Shown in pieces: positions 25,178 through 35,299 of a stretch of DNA of 64,000 nucleotides (positions are counted from its first letter, which is position 1; each line of letters opens with the position of its first letter). Location: contig NZ_NWBU01000005.1 in NCBI RefSeq assembly GCF_003050615.1, forward strand, positions 274,933-338,932, in the 5' to 3' direction. This stretch comes from Sphingomonas oleivorans. GTDB lineage: Bacteria; Pseudomonadota; Alphaproteobacteria; Sphingomonadales; Sphingomonadaceae. A model generated the notes under the pieces. That model worked only from the letters and a program-made list of their open reading frames with translations, was not told where the DNA came from and searched no databases. Both the position numbers and the translations under genes were made by a program.

Positions 25178-26574
25178 CTCCGCCTCTTCGAATCTTCCGC
25201 CGCCGCGCGCGATGCCATCACTATATCCTGCGCGCGCAGATAATCGGGCGTTCCCTGCGGAATGCCGCGCATCGCCGCCTCCGCGCTCGCCAAAGCGAGG
25301 CGCTGCTGGCCTATCAGGCTGTAGCGTTCCGCCGTCGCCAGCGCGGCGCGCGGCTGGTCCCCCTCCCGCGCATAGACGATGCCGAGCTGATACCAGGCGA
25401 AGGGATTGTCATTGTCGCGCGCGACCGAAACCTTCAGCACGCGCCGCGCCTCGTCGAAATTGGCGGGATCCTCGCTGGCGATCAGCGCATGGCCGAGCAG
25501 CGCTGAGATCAGCGGCGCATTGCCCGAACGCTGAACGGCCTCGCGCAGCGGCGCGAGCGCCGCCTTGGGCTTGCCCGATTCGAGCAGCACCTGCCCCTTG
25601 AGCTCGAGCAGATAGGGATCGTGCGGCGCGAGCCCGATCAGCCCGTCAATCTCCGCCTCCGCCTTGTCGGGATAGGCCGCCTTATGCCAGGCATAGGCAC
25701 GGGCATAGCGCGCGGGCAGGCTCTTGTCAGTTTCGGGATAGACGCGCAGCGTCGTCTGCGGATCGCCGACGAAGCCGGCCAGCTTCGCCTTCACCCGCTG
25801 GAAACGCGCCTCCAGCGCCGGATCGGTCGGCTTATCCCAATAAGGCGATGATTTGAGGTCCTGCTCCAGCGCCGCCGCGCGATCGGCGGGCCGGGGGTGC
25901 GTCTGCATATAGGGATCGACCGGCGCATAGCTGGAGGAATAGCGATATTCCAGCGCGCGATACTTGTCCCAGAACTGCATCATGCCCTTGCCGGAAATGC
26001 CGGCGCCCCGCAGATAGCGCGCGCCCGCACTGTCGGTGCTGGCCTCGACGGTGCGGCTGAAGGCCAGGAATTTGCCCATCGCCGCCTGCTGGCCGGCCAT
26101 TATCGCGCCCATGCCGGCCTCGGTGCCGCCCGCCGCCATGGCGGCCGCGCCCAACAGCAGCGAAAGGATGGTGATGCCGGTCGCGGGCTTCATCCCCTCG
26201 CCCATGCGGACGATATGGCCGCCGGTGATATGGCCCAGTTCGTGGGCGACGACGCCCTCCACCTGGTTGATATTGTCCGCCGCCGCGATCAGGCCGCTAT
26301 GGATATAGACGGTCTGCCCGCCGGCGACGAAGGCGTTGACCTCCTTGTCCTGCAGCAGCACGAGCTGGACATTGTTCGGCTGGAGCCCCGCCGCGATGAT
26401 GAGCGGGCGCGCCATATCGTTGAGCAGCGCCTCGGTCTCGGCATCGCGCAGCACGGACTGGGCGGTCGCCGGGCGCACCGCGACGGCAAGCGACAGGATG
26501 ACGAACAGCGCCATCCGCAGGAGCCCCGAAAGGCGGTTCAGGGGAACGGCGAAAAGCGAGCGCATCGTCACCAT
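25174..26574 (-). CDS. bepA: M48 family metalloprotease with TPR repeats (BepA-like)
   Basis: A 466-residue periplasmic zinc protease/chaperone that helps outer-membrane protein assembly and removes stalled LptD/BAM substrates in E. coli. A signal peptide covers about 1-39 (ending ATAQS). The zinc motif HELGH is at 111-115, followed by the third ligand in the EASTDSAG segment. C-terminal TPR-like repeats start near residue 290 (ARYARAYAWHKAAYPDKAEA and repeats, not quoted in full). Start: ATG 26574 chosen; ATG 26565 is possible. It overlaps the DsbA-like gene by 4 bp. The name bepA is by architecture. Confidence 0.88.
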   Translation of the reverse strand: MVTMRSLFAVPLNRLSGLLRMALFVILSLAVAVRPATAQSVLRDAETEALLNDMARPLIIAAGLQPNNVQLVLLQDKEVNAFVAGGQTVYIHSGLIAAADNINQVEGVVAHELGHITGGHIVRMGEGMKPATGITILSLLLGAAAMAAGGTEAGMGAIMAGQQAAMGKFLAFSRTVEASTDSAGARYLRGAGISGKGMMQFWDKYRALEYRYSSSYAPVDPYMQTHPRPADRAAALEQDLKSSPYWDKPTDPALEARFQRVKAKLAGFVGDPQTTLRVYPETDKSLPARYARAYAWHKAAYPDKAEAEIDGLIGLAPHDPYLLELKGQVLLESGKPKAALAPLREAVQRSGNAPLISALLGHALIASEDPANFDEARRVLKVSVARDNDNPFAWYQLGIVYAREGDQPRAALATAERYSLIGQQRLALASAEAAMRGIPQGTPDYLRAQDIVMASRAAAEDSKRRR

Positions 26575-26603
26575 GCTGCGGCTGTCCAACTGAACATGGG
26601 ATG

Positions 26604-26631
26604 AAAGGGGGCGGACCCGCCCGCCCCCTTT
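26604..26631 (-). terminator. Terminator of rne
   Basis: Perfect 11-bp stem AAAGGGGGCGG/CCGCCCCCTTT with a 6-nt loop, 35 bp after the rne stop on the minus strand. It also separates rne from the M48-DsbA operon. Confidence 0.75.
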
Positions 26632-26665
26632 CCGCCGGGCAGACCGAACAGCCTGCCCGCCATCC

Positions 26666-29392
26666 TCAAGCCCCGAAGGTCCGCTGCCACCAGCCACGGC
26701 GCGGCGCCGCTTCGCCCGTGGCCTCGGGTTCCGGCTCGGCCGGAACGGACGCGACGCCGGTCTCCGCCTCGGCGGCGACTTCGGCGGCAGCCTCGACGGG
26801 CGCCTCGACGGGCGCCGGCTCAGGCGCGGGAGCCGCCTTGGGCTTGCGCGTCCGCTTGGGCTTGGCCGGGGCCTGCTCGGCCACCGCCTCGGGCGCTTCC
26901 GCGGCGGGGGCCGCGGCCTTGGCCCTGGGCTTGCGCGTCCGCTTGGGCTTGGCGGGAGCCTCCTCGGCCGCCGCCTCGGGCGCGGCGACCGGCTCGGCAG
27001 CCACAGGCTCCGCGACCACAGGCGCTTCGGCCTCGACAGCGGCCTCCTTCACCGTCTCTGCCTTGCGGGCGCGCGGACGACGGCGGGCACGCGGCGCCTT
27101 GGCCACTTCCTCGACCAGTTCTGCAACCGGCTCGACGGGTGCCGCTACCACCTCTTCCACCTCGGTGAGCGCGGCAGGCTCGGGCTCGACCAGGACCGGC
27201 TCGGCTTCCGGAACCAGCGCCTCGACCGGAACTTCCTCCTCGCCCGCCACCGCGGCGCCTTCGCCATTGCGGCGACGCCCGCCGCGCCGACCCCGGCGAC
27301 CGCGACGGCGGCGAACCTCGCCTTCCTCCTCGGCATCCGCGACAGGTTCGGCCTCGACGGCCTCCTCCGCCACGAGATCTTCGGCCGGGGCTTCTTCTTC
27401 CAGCTCGCCAGGCTCGGGCGCCTCGGCCGCCTCGACCGCGGCCTCGCCCTGCTCCTCCTCGCGGCGACCGCCACGACGGCGACGGCGGCGGCGACGACGG
27501 TTGCGACCCTCTTCCTGCTCCTCCTCGCGGCCGCCGCGCGGCGCACGCTCTTCGGGCAGATCGGCGGCCTCGGCCTCGATCAGCTCCTCCTCTTCCTCCT
27601 CCTCTTCTTCGAAGAACTCCTCGTCTTCCTCGAATTCGAGCTGGATCGGCTGCGGCAGGCGCGGCGGATGCGCCGGCGGCGGGCCGCCGCTTTCCACCGT
27701 CATCCGCGCGCCTTCGAGCGAGCCGTCGGAGACCACTTCGATCATCACGCCGTAGCGATCCTCGATCTCGGCCAGCTCGGCGCGCTTGCGGTTGAGGATA
27801 TAGAGCGCCGCCTCCTGGCTGGCGCGCAGCTGCAGCCGGCTGCCCCGGCCGCGCGCGGCCTCCTCCTCCAGCATGCGCAGCGCCGACAGGCCGGCCGACG
27901 AGGCGGTGCGGACGAGGCCGGTGCCCTCGCAATGCGGGCAGCTCCGGGTCGAAGCTTCGAGCACGCCGGTGCGGATGCGCTGGCGGCTCATCTCGAACAG
28001 GCCGAAGCTGGAGATGCGGCCCACCTGGATGCGGGCGCGATCATTCTTCAGCGCCTCCTTCATCGCCTTCTCGACCTTGCGGATGTTGGAGCTGTTCTCC
28101 ATGTCGATGAAGTCGATGACGATCAGCCCGGCCATGTCGCGCAGGCGGAGCTGGCGGGCGATCTCGGCGGCCGCTTCCAAATTGGTCGCGGTCGCGGTCT
28201 GCTCGATATTATGCTCGCGCGTGGAGCGGCCCGAATTGATGTCGATCGAGACGAGCGCCTCGGTCGGATTGATCACCAGATAGCCGCCGGACTTGAGCTG
28301 CACGAGCGGCTGGTACATCGCCGCGAGCTGATCCTCCACGCCGAAGCGCTGGAACAGCGGCACGGCATCGGCATAATGGGCGATCTTCCGGCCGTGGCTC
28401 GGCATCAGGAGCCGCATGAAGCTGCGCGCCGCGCGATAGCCTTCCTCGCCCTCGACGATCACCTCGTCAATGTCGCGATTATAGATGTCGCGGATCGCGC
28501 GCTTGACCAGATCGCTGTCGGCATAGATTTCGGCAGGTGCCGACAGCGAAAGCGTCTTTTCGCGGATTTCGTCCCACAGCCTCGCAAGATAGTCGAAGTC
28601 GCGCTTGATCTCGGTCTTGGTGCGCTGAAGGCCGGCGGTACGGACGATGCAGCCCATCGTCTTGGGCAGGTTCAGCTCCGCCATGATCGACTTCAGCCGC
28701 TTGCGATCGCTGGCATTGCTGATCTTGCGGCTGATCCCGCCGCCATGGCTGGTGTTCGGCATCAGCACGCAATAGCGGCCGGCGAGCGACAAATAGGTGG
28801 TGAGCGCGGCGCCCTTGTTGCCGCGCTCCTCCTTCACGACCTGGACGAGCAGCACCTGGCGGCGGCGGATGACGTCCTGGATCTTGTAGCGGCGGCGCAG
28901 CGCCATGCGCTTCTGGCGCAGGCCCTCGACGGCGTTATCCTCGCCATGGTTCGCGGCGACCGGCCGGCGGCGCGGCCGATCCTCCTCGCCTTCCTCGCCG
29001 GCTTCACGGTCGAGATCCTCCTCGACGACATCCTCGTCGTCGAGATCCTCCTCCTCATCCTCCTCGTCGGCCTCGCTCGCGCGCAGCGCCTCTTCCTCGG
29101 CGGCATGCTCGGCCTCCTCGCGGAGCAGCGCCTCGCGATCCTCCTTGGGGATCTGATAATAATCGGGATGGATTTCCGAGAAAGCGAGGAAGCCGTGGCG
29201 ATTGCCGCCATAATCGACGAACGCCGCCTGCAGCGACGGTTCGACGCGTGTCACCTTCGCCAGATAGATATTGCCCTTGAGCTGCTTGCGCTCGGCGGAC
29301 TCGAAATCAAATTCCTCGATGCGATTCCCTTTGACGACGGCCACGCGGGTTTCTTCCGGGTGGCGCGCGTCGATCAACATACGCGTGGTCAT
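26666..29392 (-). CDS. rne: Ribonuclease E
   Basis: Endonuclease that starts mRNA decay and matures rRNA and tRNA. The catalytic half is clear. The S1 domain starts at KGNIYLAKVTRVEPSLQAAFVDYG (residues 39-62) and is split by an acidic insertion (about 92-140) typical of alphaproteobacteria. DNase I-like catalytic residues are D384 (SIDINSG) and D427 (VIDFID), separated by 43 residues as in E. coli. The zinc-link CPHC is at 485-488. The long C-terminal half (to 908) is Ala/Pro/Glu/Arg-rich and disordered, with RRRRRR-type arginine patches that may bind RNA or degradosome partners. The transcript has a long leader. Confidence 0.96.
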   Translation of the reverse strand: MTTRMLIDARHPEETRVAVVKGNRIEEFDFESAERKQLKGNIYLAKVTRVEPSLQAAFVDYGGNRHGFLAFSEIHPDYYQIPKEDREALLREEAEHAAEEEALRASEADEEDEEEDLDDEDVVEEDLDREAGEEGEEDRPRRRPVAANHGEDNAVEGLRQKRMALRRRYKIQDVIRRRQVLLVQVVKEERGNKGAALTTYLSLAGRYCVLMPNTSHGGGISRKISNASDRKRLKSIMAELNLPKTMGCIVRTAGLQRTKTEIKRDFDYLARLWDEIREKTLSLSAPAEIYADSDLVKRAIRDIYNRDIDEVIVEGEEGYRAARSFMRLLMPSHGRKIAHYADAVPLFQRFGVEDQLAAMYQPLVQLKSGGYLVINPTEALVSIDINSGRSTREHNIEQTATATNLEAAAEIARQLRLRDMAGLIVIDFIDMENSSNIRKVEKAMKEALKNDRARIQVGRISSFGLFEMSRQRIRTGVLEASTRSCPHCEGTGLVRTASSAGLSALRMLEEEAARGRGSRLQLRASQEAALYILNRKRAELAEIEDRYGVMIEVVSDGSLEGARMTVESGGPPPAHPPRLPQPIQLEFEEDEEFFEEEEEEEEELIEAEAADLPEERAPRGGREEEQEEGRNRRRRRRRRRGGRREEEQGEAAVEAAEAPEPGELEEEAPAEDLVAEEAVEAEPVADAEEEGEVRRRRGRRGRRGGRRRNGEGAAVAGEEEVPVEALVPEAEPVLVEPEPAALTEVEEVVAAPVEPVAELVEEVAKAPRARRRPRARKAETVKEAAVEAEAPVVAEPVAAEPVAAPEAAAEEAPAKPKRTRKPRAKAAAPAAEAPEAVAEQAPAKPKRTRKPKAAPAPEPAPVEAPVEAAAEVAAEAETGVASVPAEPEPEATGEAAPRRGWWQRTFGA

Positions 29393-29868
29393 TTACTGGT
29401 CTCCGGGCGCGCGATCCCGCGGATAAGCGGAAGGGGCGCGCGCGATAAAGATCGGACATGGCCGCCGCGCTCCAGGCGCTGCCGGCGATCGTCCGGGTTG
29501 GGATGATGGATTCCGCGTCTGCTACATGGCCATCCCCGGCGCGATGCGCCGAAGCGAAGCCCCGTTCCCATGCGTCGCACCCTTTCAGGATGCGTCGGGA
29601 ATTCGGGGAAAAATGGCTCATGCAGCTTCAACTCTAGATGCCCGGCCGCGAACAACGCGCCGGTGCTCGGAACGGACGGATAAGCGGAAGCAGGGTGCCT
29701 CCAGCCGGCCGGACAGGGTTTGCTAGCATCTGCCCCGCGGCCCGGCAACCAAAAGCTAGGCCTCCGCCCTGTTCGCAAGTAGATGGCGCCGCACGGGGAC
29801 TTGCGCAAGGCTGCCTGCCTCGCGCATTTTCGGAGGACCGACGGGCTCGCCCGGCGGTGGGGGGAACG
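29393..29868. other. Divergent region containing the rne leader
   Basis: About 476 bp between rne (minus) and amiC (plus). The rne message is autoregulated through its leader in E. coli, and a long leader would fit here. A 14-mer CGGATAAGCGGAAG occurs twice (about 29419-29432 and 29677-29690). No coding gene or named RNA is recognised. Confidence 0.5.
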
Positions 29869-30732
29869 ATGCTACTGCTTCTTCTGGTCGTAATTCTGCA
29901 ATGGTTCGGCGGTGTTCCGGCCGAGATGGCGATGGGCAGCGAGCCTGTCCAGGCCGTGTCGCAGCCCCGGATGCTTCTCGCCGCCGCGCGCCCCGCGCGG
30001 CGCGCGGCGCTTCCGCCGATCCAGGGGCCGCGCGGCTCCGGCCGGCCGCTGGTGGTGATCGATGCGGGTCATGGCGGCCATGATCCCGGCTCGCTTTCGG
30101 CAGACGGCGCGCGGCGGGAAAAGGATGCAGCCCTCGCCATCGCCCGGGCGATACGCGACGCGCTGCTCGAATCCGGGCGCGTCCGCGTCGCGCTCACGCG
30201 CGACGACGACCGCTTCCTGATCCTGGGCGAACGGCGCGAGATTGCGCGCAGGCTCAATGCCGACCTGTTCATCTCGGTCCATGCCGACAGCGCGCCCAAC
30301 GCCTCCGCGCGCGGCGCCACCATCTACACCCTGTCCGACGTCGCATCCGACCGGGTTGCCGCACAGCTCGCCGCGAAGGAGAATAAGGCCGATATCCTGA
30401 ACGGCGTCGATCTGGGCCAGGAGAATAATGACGTCTCCTCGATCCTGATCGACCTCGCCCAGCGCGAGACGATGAACGTCAGCTCCATCTTCGCATCGCT
30501 GCTCCAGCGCGAAATGTCGCCGATGATCGCCTTTCGCACGACATTCCACAAATTCGCCGGGCTGATCGTGCTGAAGGCGCCCGACGTGCCGTCGGTACTT
30601 CTCGAAACCGGCTACATGTCCAACGACGACGATCTGAAGCTGCTCTTTTCGAAGGATTATCAGAAGAAGATCGCGACCGGCGTGCGGCGTGCGGTGGAGG
30701 CGCATTTCGCCCGCCGCCTCGCCAATCTCTGA
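29869..30732 (+). CDS. amiC: N-acetylmuramoyl-L-alanine amidase (AmiC-type)
   Basis: Zinc amidase that cleaves the bond between MurNAc and L-Ala, separating daughter cells. The Amidase_3 domain covers about residues 60-285: VVIDAGHGGHDPG (first zinc His), REKDAALAIA (catalytic/zinc Glu), SVHADSAPN (second zinc His) and LLETGYMSNDDD. The N-terminus (about 1-22) is hydrophobic and acts as a signal or anchor. At 287 residues it lacks the N-terminal AMIN localisation domain of E. coli AmiC. It is 46 bp upstream of a PBP1A gene, a wall-remodelling pair. The start at 29869 has GGGGGGAA close by. Confidence 0.93.
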   Translation: MLLLLLVVILQWFGGVPAEMAMGSEPVQAVSQPRMLLAAARPARRAALPPIQGPRGSGRPLVVIDAGHGGHDPGSLSADGARREKDAALAIARAIRDALLESGRVRVALTRDDDRFLILGERREIARRLNADLFISVHADSAPNASARGATIYTLSDVASDRVAAQLAAKENKADILNGVDLGQENNDVSSILIDLAQRETMNVSSIFASLLQREMSPMIAFRTTFHKFAGLIVLKAPDVPSVLLETGYMSNDDDLKLLFSKDYQKKIATGVRRAVEAHFARRLANL

Positions 30733-30778
30733 CGGGCCGGCTGGCAAAGCGCGCACAAGCTGCTAGAGGCTTGCCCCG

Positions 30779-33304
30779 ATGGTGGAGTCCTCCCCGAGCC
30801 TTGACAGCCCTTCGCTCAGGCAGCGCCTGATCGCCTTGCGCGAGGCCGTCCGCAAGATTTTCGCCCGGCGCTGGGTGCGCTGGCTGGCGGCGTTCGCCGG
30901 GCTTCTCCTGTTCGGCTGGCTGATCCTCTGGCTGCTCTTCGCACGCGACCTGCCATCGACGGACAGGCTGCTCGCCTATGAACCGCCCTTGCCGACCAAT
31001 TTGCGCGCGATCGACGGCACGCCCATCTACAGCTTCGCGCGCGAGCGGCGCGTCGAGCTCGCCTATGACGAATTTCCGCCGCAGCTCATCCACGCCTTCC
31101 TCTCGGCGGAGGACAAGACCTTCTTCACCCATGGCGGCATCGACTATCCCGCCTTCGCCAATGGCGTGTTCGAATATTTCACCAAGATGGGATCGGGCGA
31201 GCGCGCGCGCGGCGGATCGACCATCACCCAGCAGATCGCCAAGAATCTGCTGCTCGGCGACGAATATTCGCCCACGCGCAAGATCAAGGAGGCCTTCCTC
31301 GCCTTCCGCATCGAAAATGCGCTGACCAAGCAGCAGATATTGGAGCTCTACCTCAACCAGATCTTCCTCGGCCGCAACGCCTATGGCGTGCAATCCGCCG
31401 CCCGCGCCTATTTCGGCAAGGATGTCGGCGATCTGACGCTGCCGGAAATCGCCTATCTCGCGACGCTGCCCAAGGCGCCGTCCAATTACAGCCCGGAACG
31501 CCATGCCGATCGCGCGCTCACCCGGCGCGCCTATGTGCTGCGCGAGATGCAGAATAACGGCTATATCAGCGCCGCGCAGCGCGCCGAGGCCGAGGCCGCG
31601 CCCTTGGGCACCATCCGCCGCAGCGACACGCGCCGCGATGCCGAGCGCCGATATGACGGCTATTTCATGGAGGAGGTCCGCCGCGAGCTGATCGGCCGCT
31701 ATGGCGAAACCGATGCGAGCGGACCGCACAGCGTCTATTCGGGCGGCCTGTGGGTGCGCACCTCGCTCGATCCCGCCGTCCAGAAGGCGACCGAGGATGC
31801 GCTGCGCGACGGGCTCGTCCGCTATGAGGCGGGGCGCGGCTGGAGCGGCGCTGCAGCACGAATCGACACGCGTGGCGACTGGGCCCAGCGGCTCGCCACC
31901 GTCAATCTGGGCGTCGGCTATGACGACTGGCGCGCCGCCGTGGTCCTCGCCAAGCAGGGCGAGCGCGCGGAGGTCGGCTTTGCCGACGGATCGACCGGCG
32001 CGCTGCCGAGCTGGGGCGCGGCCATGCCCCGCCGCGGCATCGGCGACACCGCCTTCCAATATCTGAAGGTGGGCGACGTGATCGCCGTGAAGAAACAGGG
32101 CGCGGACTGGGTGCTGCGCACCATCCCCAATGTTTCGGGCGGCATGGTCGTGGAAAATCCGCACACCGGCCAGATCCTCGCCATGCAGGGCGGCTTCGAC
32201 GCGCGCGGCGCCTCGTTCAACCGGGCGACGCAGGCGATGCGCCAGCCGGGATCGAGCTTCAAGCCCTTCGTCTATGCCGCGGCCCTCGACAATGGCATGA
32301 CGCCCGCCTCGATCATCGTCGACGGGCCCTTCTGCGTCTATCAGTCGGCGCTGCTCGGCCGGAAATGCTTCCGCAACTTCTCCGGCGGCAATGCCGGGTC
32401 GCAGACGCTGCGCTGGGGCGTCGAGCAGTCGCGCAACCTGATGACGGTGCGCGCCGCCAGCCAGACGGGCATGAAGAAGGTGGTCGCCACCGCCAAGGCG
32501 ATGGGGATCGGCGATTATCCCCCGCTGCTCGCTTATTCGCTCGGCGCGGGCGAGACGACCGTGCTCAAGCTCACCAACGCCTATGCCATGCTCGCGAACA
32601 ATGGCCGCGAGCTGAAGCCGACGATGATCGACTATGTCCAGGACCGGCATGGCAAGGTGATCTTCCGCGCCGACACGCGCCCCTGCGAAGGCTGCAATGC
32701 GCGCGACTGGAACGGCCGGCCCATGCCGCGCCCCCGCATGCGCGCGCGCCAGGCGATGGATCCGATGACCGCCTATCAGGTCGTCCACATTCTCGAAGGC
32801 GTCGTCCAGCGCGGCACGGCCACCATCCTGCGCGATCTCGGCCGGCCGCTGTTCGGCAAGACGGGCACGTCGACCGGGCCCACCAATGTCTGGTTCGTCG
32901 GCGGATCGGCCGATCTCGTGGCGGGCGTCTATCTGGGCTATGATCAGCCGCGCTCGCTCGGCGGCTATGCGCAGGGCGGCACCGTCGCCGCGCCGATCTT
33001 CAAGCAGTTCGCGCAGGTCGCGATGAAGGATATGGAGGTCGTGCCCTTCCGCGCGCCGCCGGGCATCCGCATGGTCCGCATCGATCGTCGCTCGGGCCGC
33101 CGCGTATTCGGCGCCTGGCCGACGAGCGACCCCAAGGCGGCCGTGATCTGGGAGGCGTTCAAGCCCGAGTCCGAGCCGCGCCGCACCATCCGCAAGGACG
33201 AGATCGTCAGACGCGCCGAAAGGGAGCCCACCGGCCCCGCCCGCTCCCGCGCCGCCAGAGACAGCGACAGCGATTTCTTGCAGTCCCAGGGCGGTATCTA
33301 CTAA
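30779..33304 (+). CDS. mrcA: Penicillin-binding protein 1A
   Basis: Bifunctional class A PBP that polymerises glycan strands and crosslinks peptides. It has one TM anchor at about 34-54, then a GT51 transglycosylase domain with [14 protein letters not shown] (catalytic Glu111), [12 protein letters not shown] and [14 protein letters not shown]. The OB-like ODD region follows, then the transpeptidase with GSSFKPF (S-x-x-K), QSRN (S-x-N) and FGKTGTSTG (KTG). The 841-residue length matches PBP1A. Translation starts 46 bp after amiC. A dispersed-repeat hairpin at 33326-33350 follows the stop and may terminate transcription. Confidence 0.96.
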   Translation: MVESSPSLDSPSLRQRLIALREAVRKIFARRWVRWLAAFAGLLLFGWLILWLLFARDLPSTDRLLAYEPPLPTNLRAIDGTPIYSFARERRVELAYDEFPPQLIHAFLSAEDKTFFTHGGIDYPAFANGVFEYFTKMGSGERARGGSTITQQIAKNLLLGDEYSPTRKIKEAFLAFRIENALTKQQILELYLNQIFLGRNAYGVQSAARAYFGKDVGDLTLPEIAYLATLPKAPSNYSPERHADRALTRRAYVLREMQNNGYISAAQRAEAEAAPLGTIRRSDTRRDAERRYDGYFMEEVRRELIGRYGETDASGPHSVYSGGLWVRTSLDPAVQKATEDALRDGLVRYEAGRGWSGAAARIDTRGDWAQRLATVNLGVGYDDWRAAVVLAKQGERAEVGFADGSTGALPSWGAAMPRRGIGDTAFQYLKVGDVIAVKKQGADWVLRTIPNVSGGMVVENPHTGQILAMQGGFDARGASFNRATQAMRQPGSSFKPFVYAAALDNGMTPASIIVDGPFCVYQSALLGRKCFRNFSGGNAGSQTLRWGVEQSRNLMTVRAASQTGMKKVVATAKAMGIGDYPPLLAYSLGAGETTVLKLTNAYAMLANNGRELKPTMIDYVQDRHGKVIFRADTRPCEGCNARDWNGRPMPRPRMRARQAMDPMTAYQVVHILEGVVQRGTATILRDLGRPLFGKTGTSTGPTNVWFVGGSADLVAGVYLGYDQPRSLGGYAQGGTVAAPIFKQFAQVAMKDMEVVPFRAPPGIRMVRIDRRSGRRVFGAWPTSDPKAAVIWEAFKPESEPRRTIRKDEIVRRAEREPTGPARSRAARDSDSDFLQSQGGIY

Positions 33305-33325
33305 CAGCGCGCGCATTATATCACC

Positions 33326-33350
33326 GTCATGCCGGCAAGGGCCGGCATCC
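33326..33350. repeat. Dispersed palindromic repeat (half copy) after mrcA
   Basis: GTCATGCCGGC...GCCGGCATCC with the perfect stem ATGCCGGC-AAGG-GCCGGCAT. The GTCATGCC/GGCATCC borders match the larger repeats at 10332, 42196 and 51447. It may double as a terminator for mrcA. Confidence 0.7.
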
Positions 33351-33434
33351 CTTCGGAGTCGCGGGTTGCGGCGAACATGGAGGGAACCGGCCCTTTGCCG
33401 GGGAAACGGAAGAATTTTTTCTGGAGAAAGAGAA

Positions 33435-34562
33435 ATGCGCGCCGAAGCGCAAGCCCATGTCGATCAGATCAACCAGGCGATGGCGCTCGTCCGCCGCTTC
33501 CTGGACTGGGATCGTGCCCTGCGCCGGCTCGATGAGCTCAATGCGCGGGTCGAGGACCCGAGGCTGTGGGACGATCCCAAGGCCGCGCAGGAGGTGATGC
33601 GCGAGCGTCGCCGGCTCGACGAGGCCGTCTCCGCCGTCCGCCGCATCGAGGGCGAGCGCGACGATACGGTCGAGCTCATGGAGATGGCCGAGGCGGAAGG
33701 CGACGAGGGTCTCGTCAACGACGGCGTCGCCAGCCTCGCCGTGCTCGCCGACCGTGCGGAAAATGACAAGATCCAGGCGCTGCTCGCGGGCGAGGCGGAC
33801 GGCAATAACAGCTATATCGAGGTCAATGCCGGCGCGGGCGGCACCGAGAGCCAGGACTGGGCGGGCATGCTCCAGCGCATGTACACGCGCTGGGCCGAGC
33901 GGCGCGGGCTGAAGGTCGAGCTGATCGATCATCATGCCGGCGAGCAGGCGGGCATCAAGTCCGCCACGCTGCTGCTCAAAGGCGAGAATGCCTATGGCTA
34001 TGCCAAGACGGAAAGCGGCGTCCACCGCCTCGTGCGCATCAGCCCCTATGATTCGGCCGCGCGCCGCCACACCAGCTTCGCCTCCGTCTGGGTCTATCCG
34101 GAAGTGGATGACGACATCGACATCGTCGTCAACGAGAGCGATCTGCGCATCGACACCTATCGCGCATCGGGTGCGGGCGGTCAGCATATCAACACGACCG
34201 ATTCCGCCGTGCGCATCACGCACATCCCCACCAATATCGTCGTTCAGTGCCAGAACCAGCGTTCGCAGCACAAGAACAAGGCCGAGGCGATGAAGCAGCT
34301 CAAGGCGCGGCTGTACGAGGCGGAACTGCAGAAGCGGGAGGCGGAAGCGAACGCGACCGCCGCCACCAAGACCGATATCGGCTGGGGCCACCAGATCCGC
34401 TCCTATGTGCTCCAGCCCTATCAGCTGGTGAAGGATCTGCGCACCGGCATCACCTCGACCGCGCCCGACGACGTGCTCGACGGCGATCTCGATCGCTTCA
34501 TGGCCGCCGCCCTGTCGCAGCGCGTGACCGGCGAGAAGGTGGACGTCGAGGACGTCGAGTGA
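33435..34562 (+). CDS. prfB: Peptide chain release factor 2
   Basis: Recognises UGA and UAA stop codons and triggers peptide release. The GGQ catalytic motif is at 248-250 ([16 protein letters not shown]). The anticodon-like SPF motif appears as SPY in [15 protein letters not shown] (203-205), a variant common in alphaproteobacteria. The 375-residue frame is open with no in-frame TGA near codon 25, so the E. coli-type programmed +1 frameshift is absent. Start: ATG 33435, preceded by GGAGAAAGAGAA. The stop overlaps the GTG start of the next gene (GTGA). Confidence 0.97.
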   Translation: MRAEAQAHVDQINQAMALVRRFLDWDRALRRLDELNARVEDPRLWDDPKAAQEVMRERRRLDEAVSAVRRIEGERDDTVELMEMAEAEGDEGLVNDGVASLAVLADRAENDKIQALLAGEADGNNSYIEVNAGAGGTESQDWAGMLQRMYTRWAERRGLKVELIDHHAGEQAGIKSATLLLKGENAYGYAKTESGVHRLVRISPYDSAARRHTSFASVWVYPEVDDDIDIVVNESDLRIDTYRASGAGGQHINTTDSAVRITHIPTNIVVQCQNQRSQHKNKAEAMKQLKARLYEAELQKREAEANATAATKTDIGWGHQIRSYVLQPYQLVKDLRTGITSTAPDDVLDGDLDRFMAAALSQRVTGEKVDVEDVE

Positions 34563-35275
34563 TCCGCACGGCAGCGGCTTTCGTGCTGCTGCTGCTGGCG
34601 GGATGCGGCACGGCCGGCTCCGAAAGCGAGGGAACACGCACCGCGAACGGCTTTCCCAGGGCCCATCGCCCCGTCGCGCCCACCGTCTCCGGCGGCTATT
34701 CGACCGAGGCGACGCGCGATCGGCTGCGCGAGGCGCAGGAGGTGATGCGCCTCGCCGAAATCGAGCCGGGCATGACGGTCGCCGATATCGGCGCGGGCGA
34801 AGGCTATTACACCATCCGCCTCGCCCAGCGCGTCGGCAAGCAGGGCCGCGTGCTCGCGCAGGACATCGTCCCCGCCTATCGCGACCGGCTGGCCGAGCGC
34901 GTCGCGCGCGAGCGGCTCGACAATGTCAGCGTGAAGCTGGGCGATCCGGCCGATCCCAAGCTGCCCGATCGCAGCTTCGACCGTATCTTCCTCGTCCATA
35001 TGTATCATGAGATCGGGGAGCCCTATGAGTTCCTCTGGCGGATGCGGCCGGCGCTGCGCCCCCATGGCATCGTCGTGGTGGTCGATGCGGACCGGCCGAC
35101 CGGCGATCGCGGCACCCCGCCCGCTTTGCTCGACTGCGAGATGAACGCCGTCGGCTATACGCGCATCCTCCGCGAGAAGATGCCCGAGCCCGGCACCTAT
35201 CTCGCAACCTATGTCGCCTCGGGCCCTCGGCCCGCGCCGGAAGAGATAAAGGGTTGCGTCCCGGCCGCGTCCTGA
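34559..35275 (+). CDS. Lipoprotein-type class I SAM methyltransferase-fold protein
   Basis: A 238-residue protein with a clear lipoprotein signal (FVLLLLAGC, Cys16), followed by a Rossmann methyltransferase domain: [10 protein letters not shown] (motif I, 74-83), [13 protein letters not shown], and [14 protein letters not shown] (motif IV region). It begins with GTG overlapping the prfB stop by 4 bp, so the start is well supported. A methyltransferase outside the inner membrane is puzzling, as SAM is not known in the periplasm. It may use another ligand, work without SAM, or be retained. Function unknown. Confidence 0.85.
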   Translation: MIRTAAAFVLLLLAGCGTAGSESEGTRTANGFPRAHRPVAPTVSGGYSTEATRDRLREAQEVMRLAEIEPGMTVADIGAGEGYYTIRLAQRVGKQGRVLAQDIVPAYRDRLAERVARERLDNVSVKLGDPADPKLPDRSFDRIFLVHMYHEIGEPYEFLWRMRPALRPHGIVVVVDADRPTGDRGTPPALLDCEMNAVGYTRILREKMPEPGTYLATYVASGPRPAPEEIKGCVPAAS

Positions 35276-35299
35276 ATCGCCGCCGGACCTGCGGAACGT

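Noticed and set aside
30479-33316. Long minus-strand open frame opposite mrcA
   Set aside because: Mirror of the PBP1A gene; no protein motifs and no ribosome site.
33435-33520. Programmed frameshift in prfB
   Set aside because: The frame is continuous and there is no CTTTGA near codon 25.
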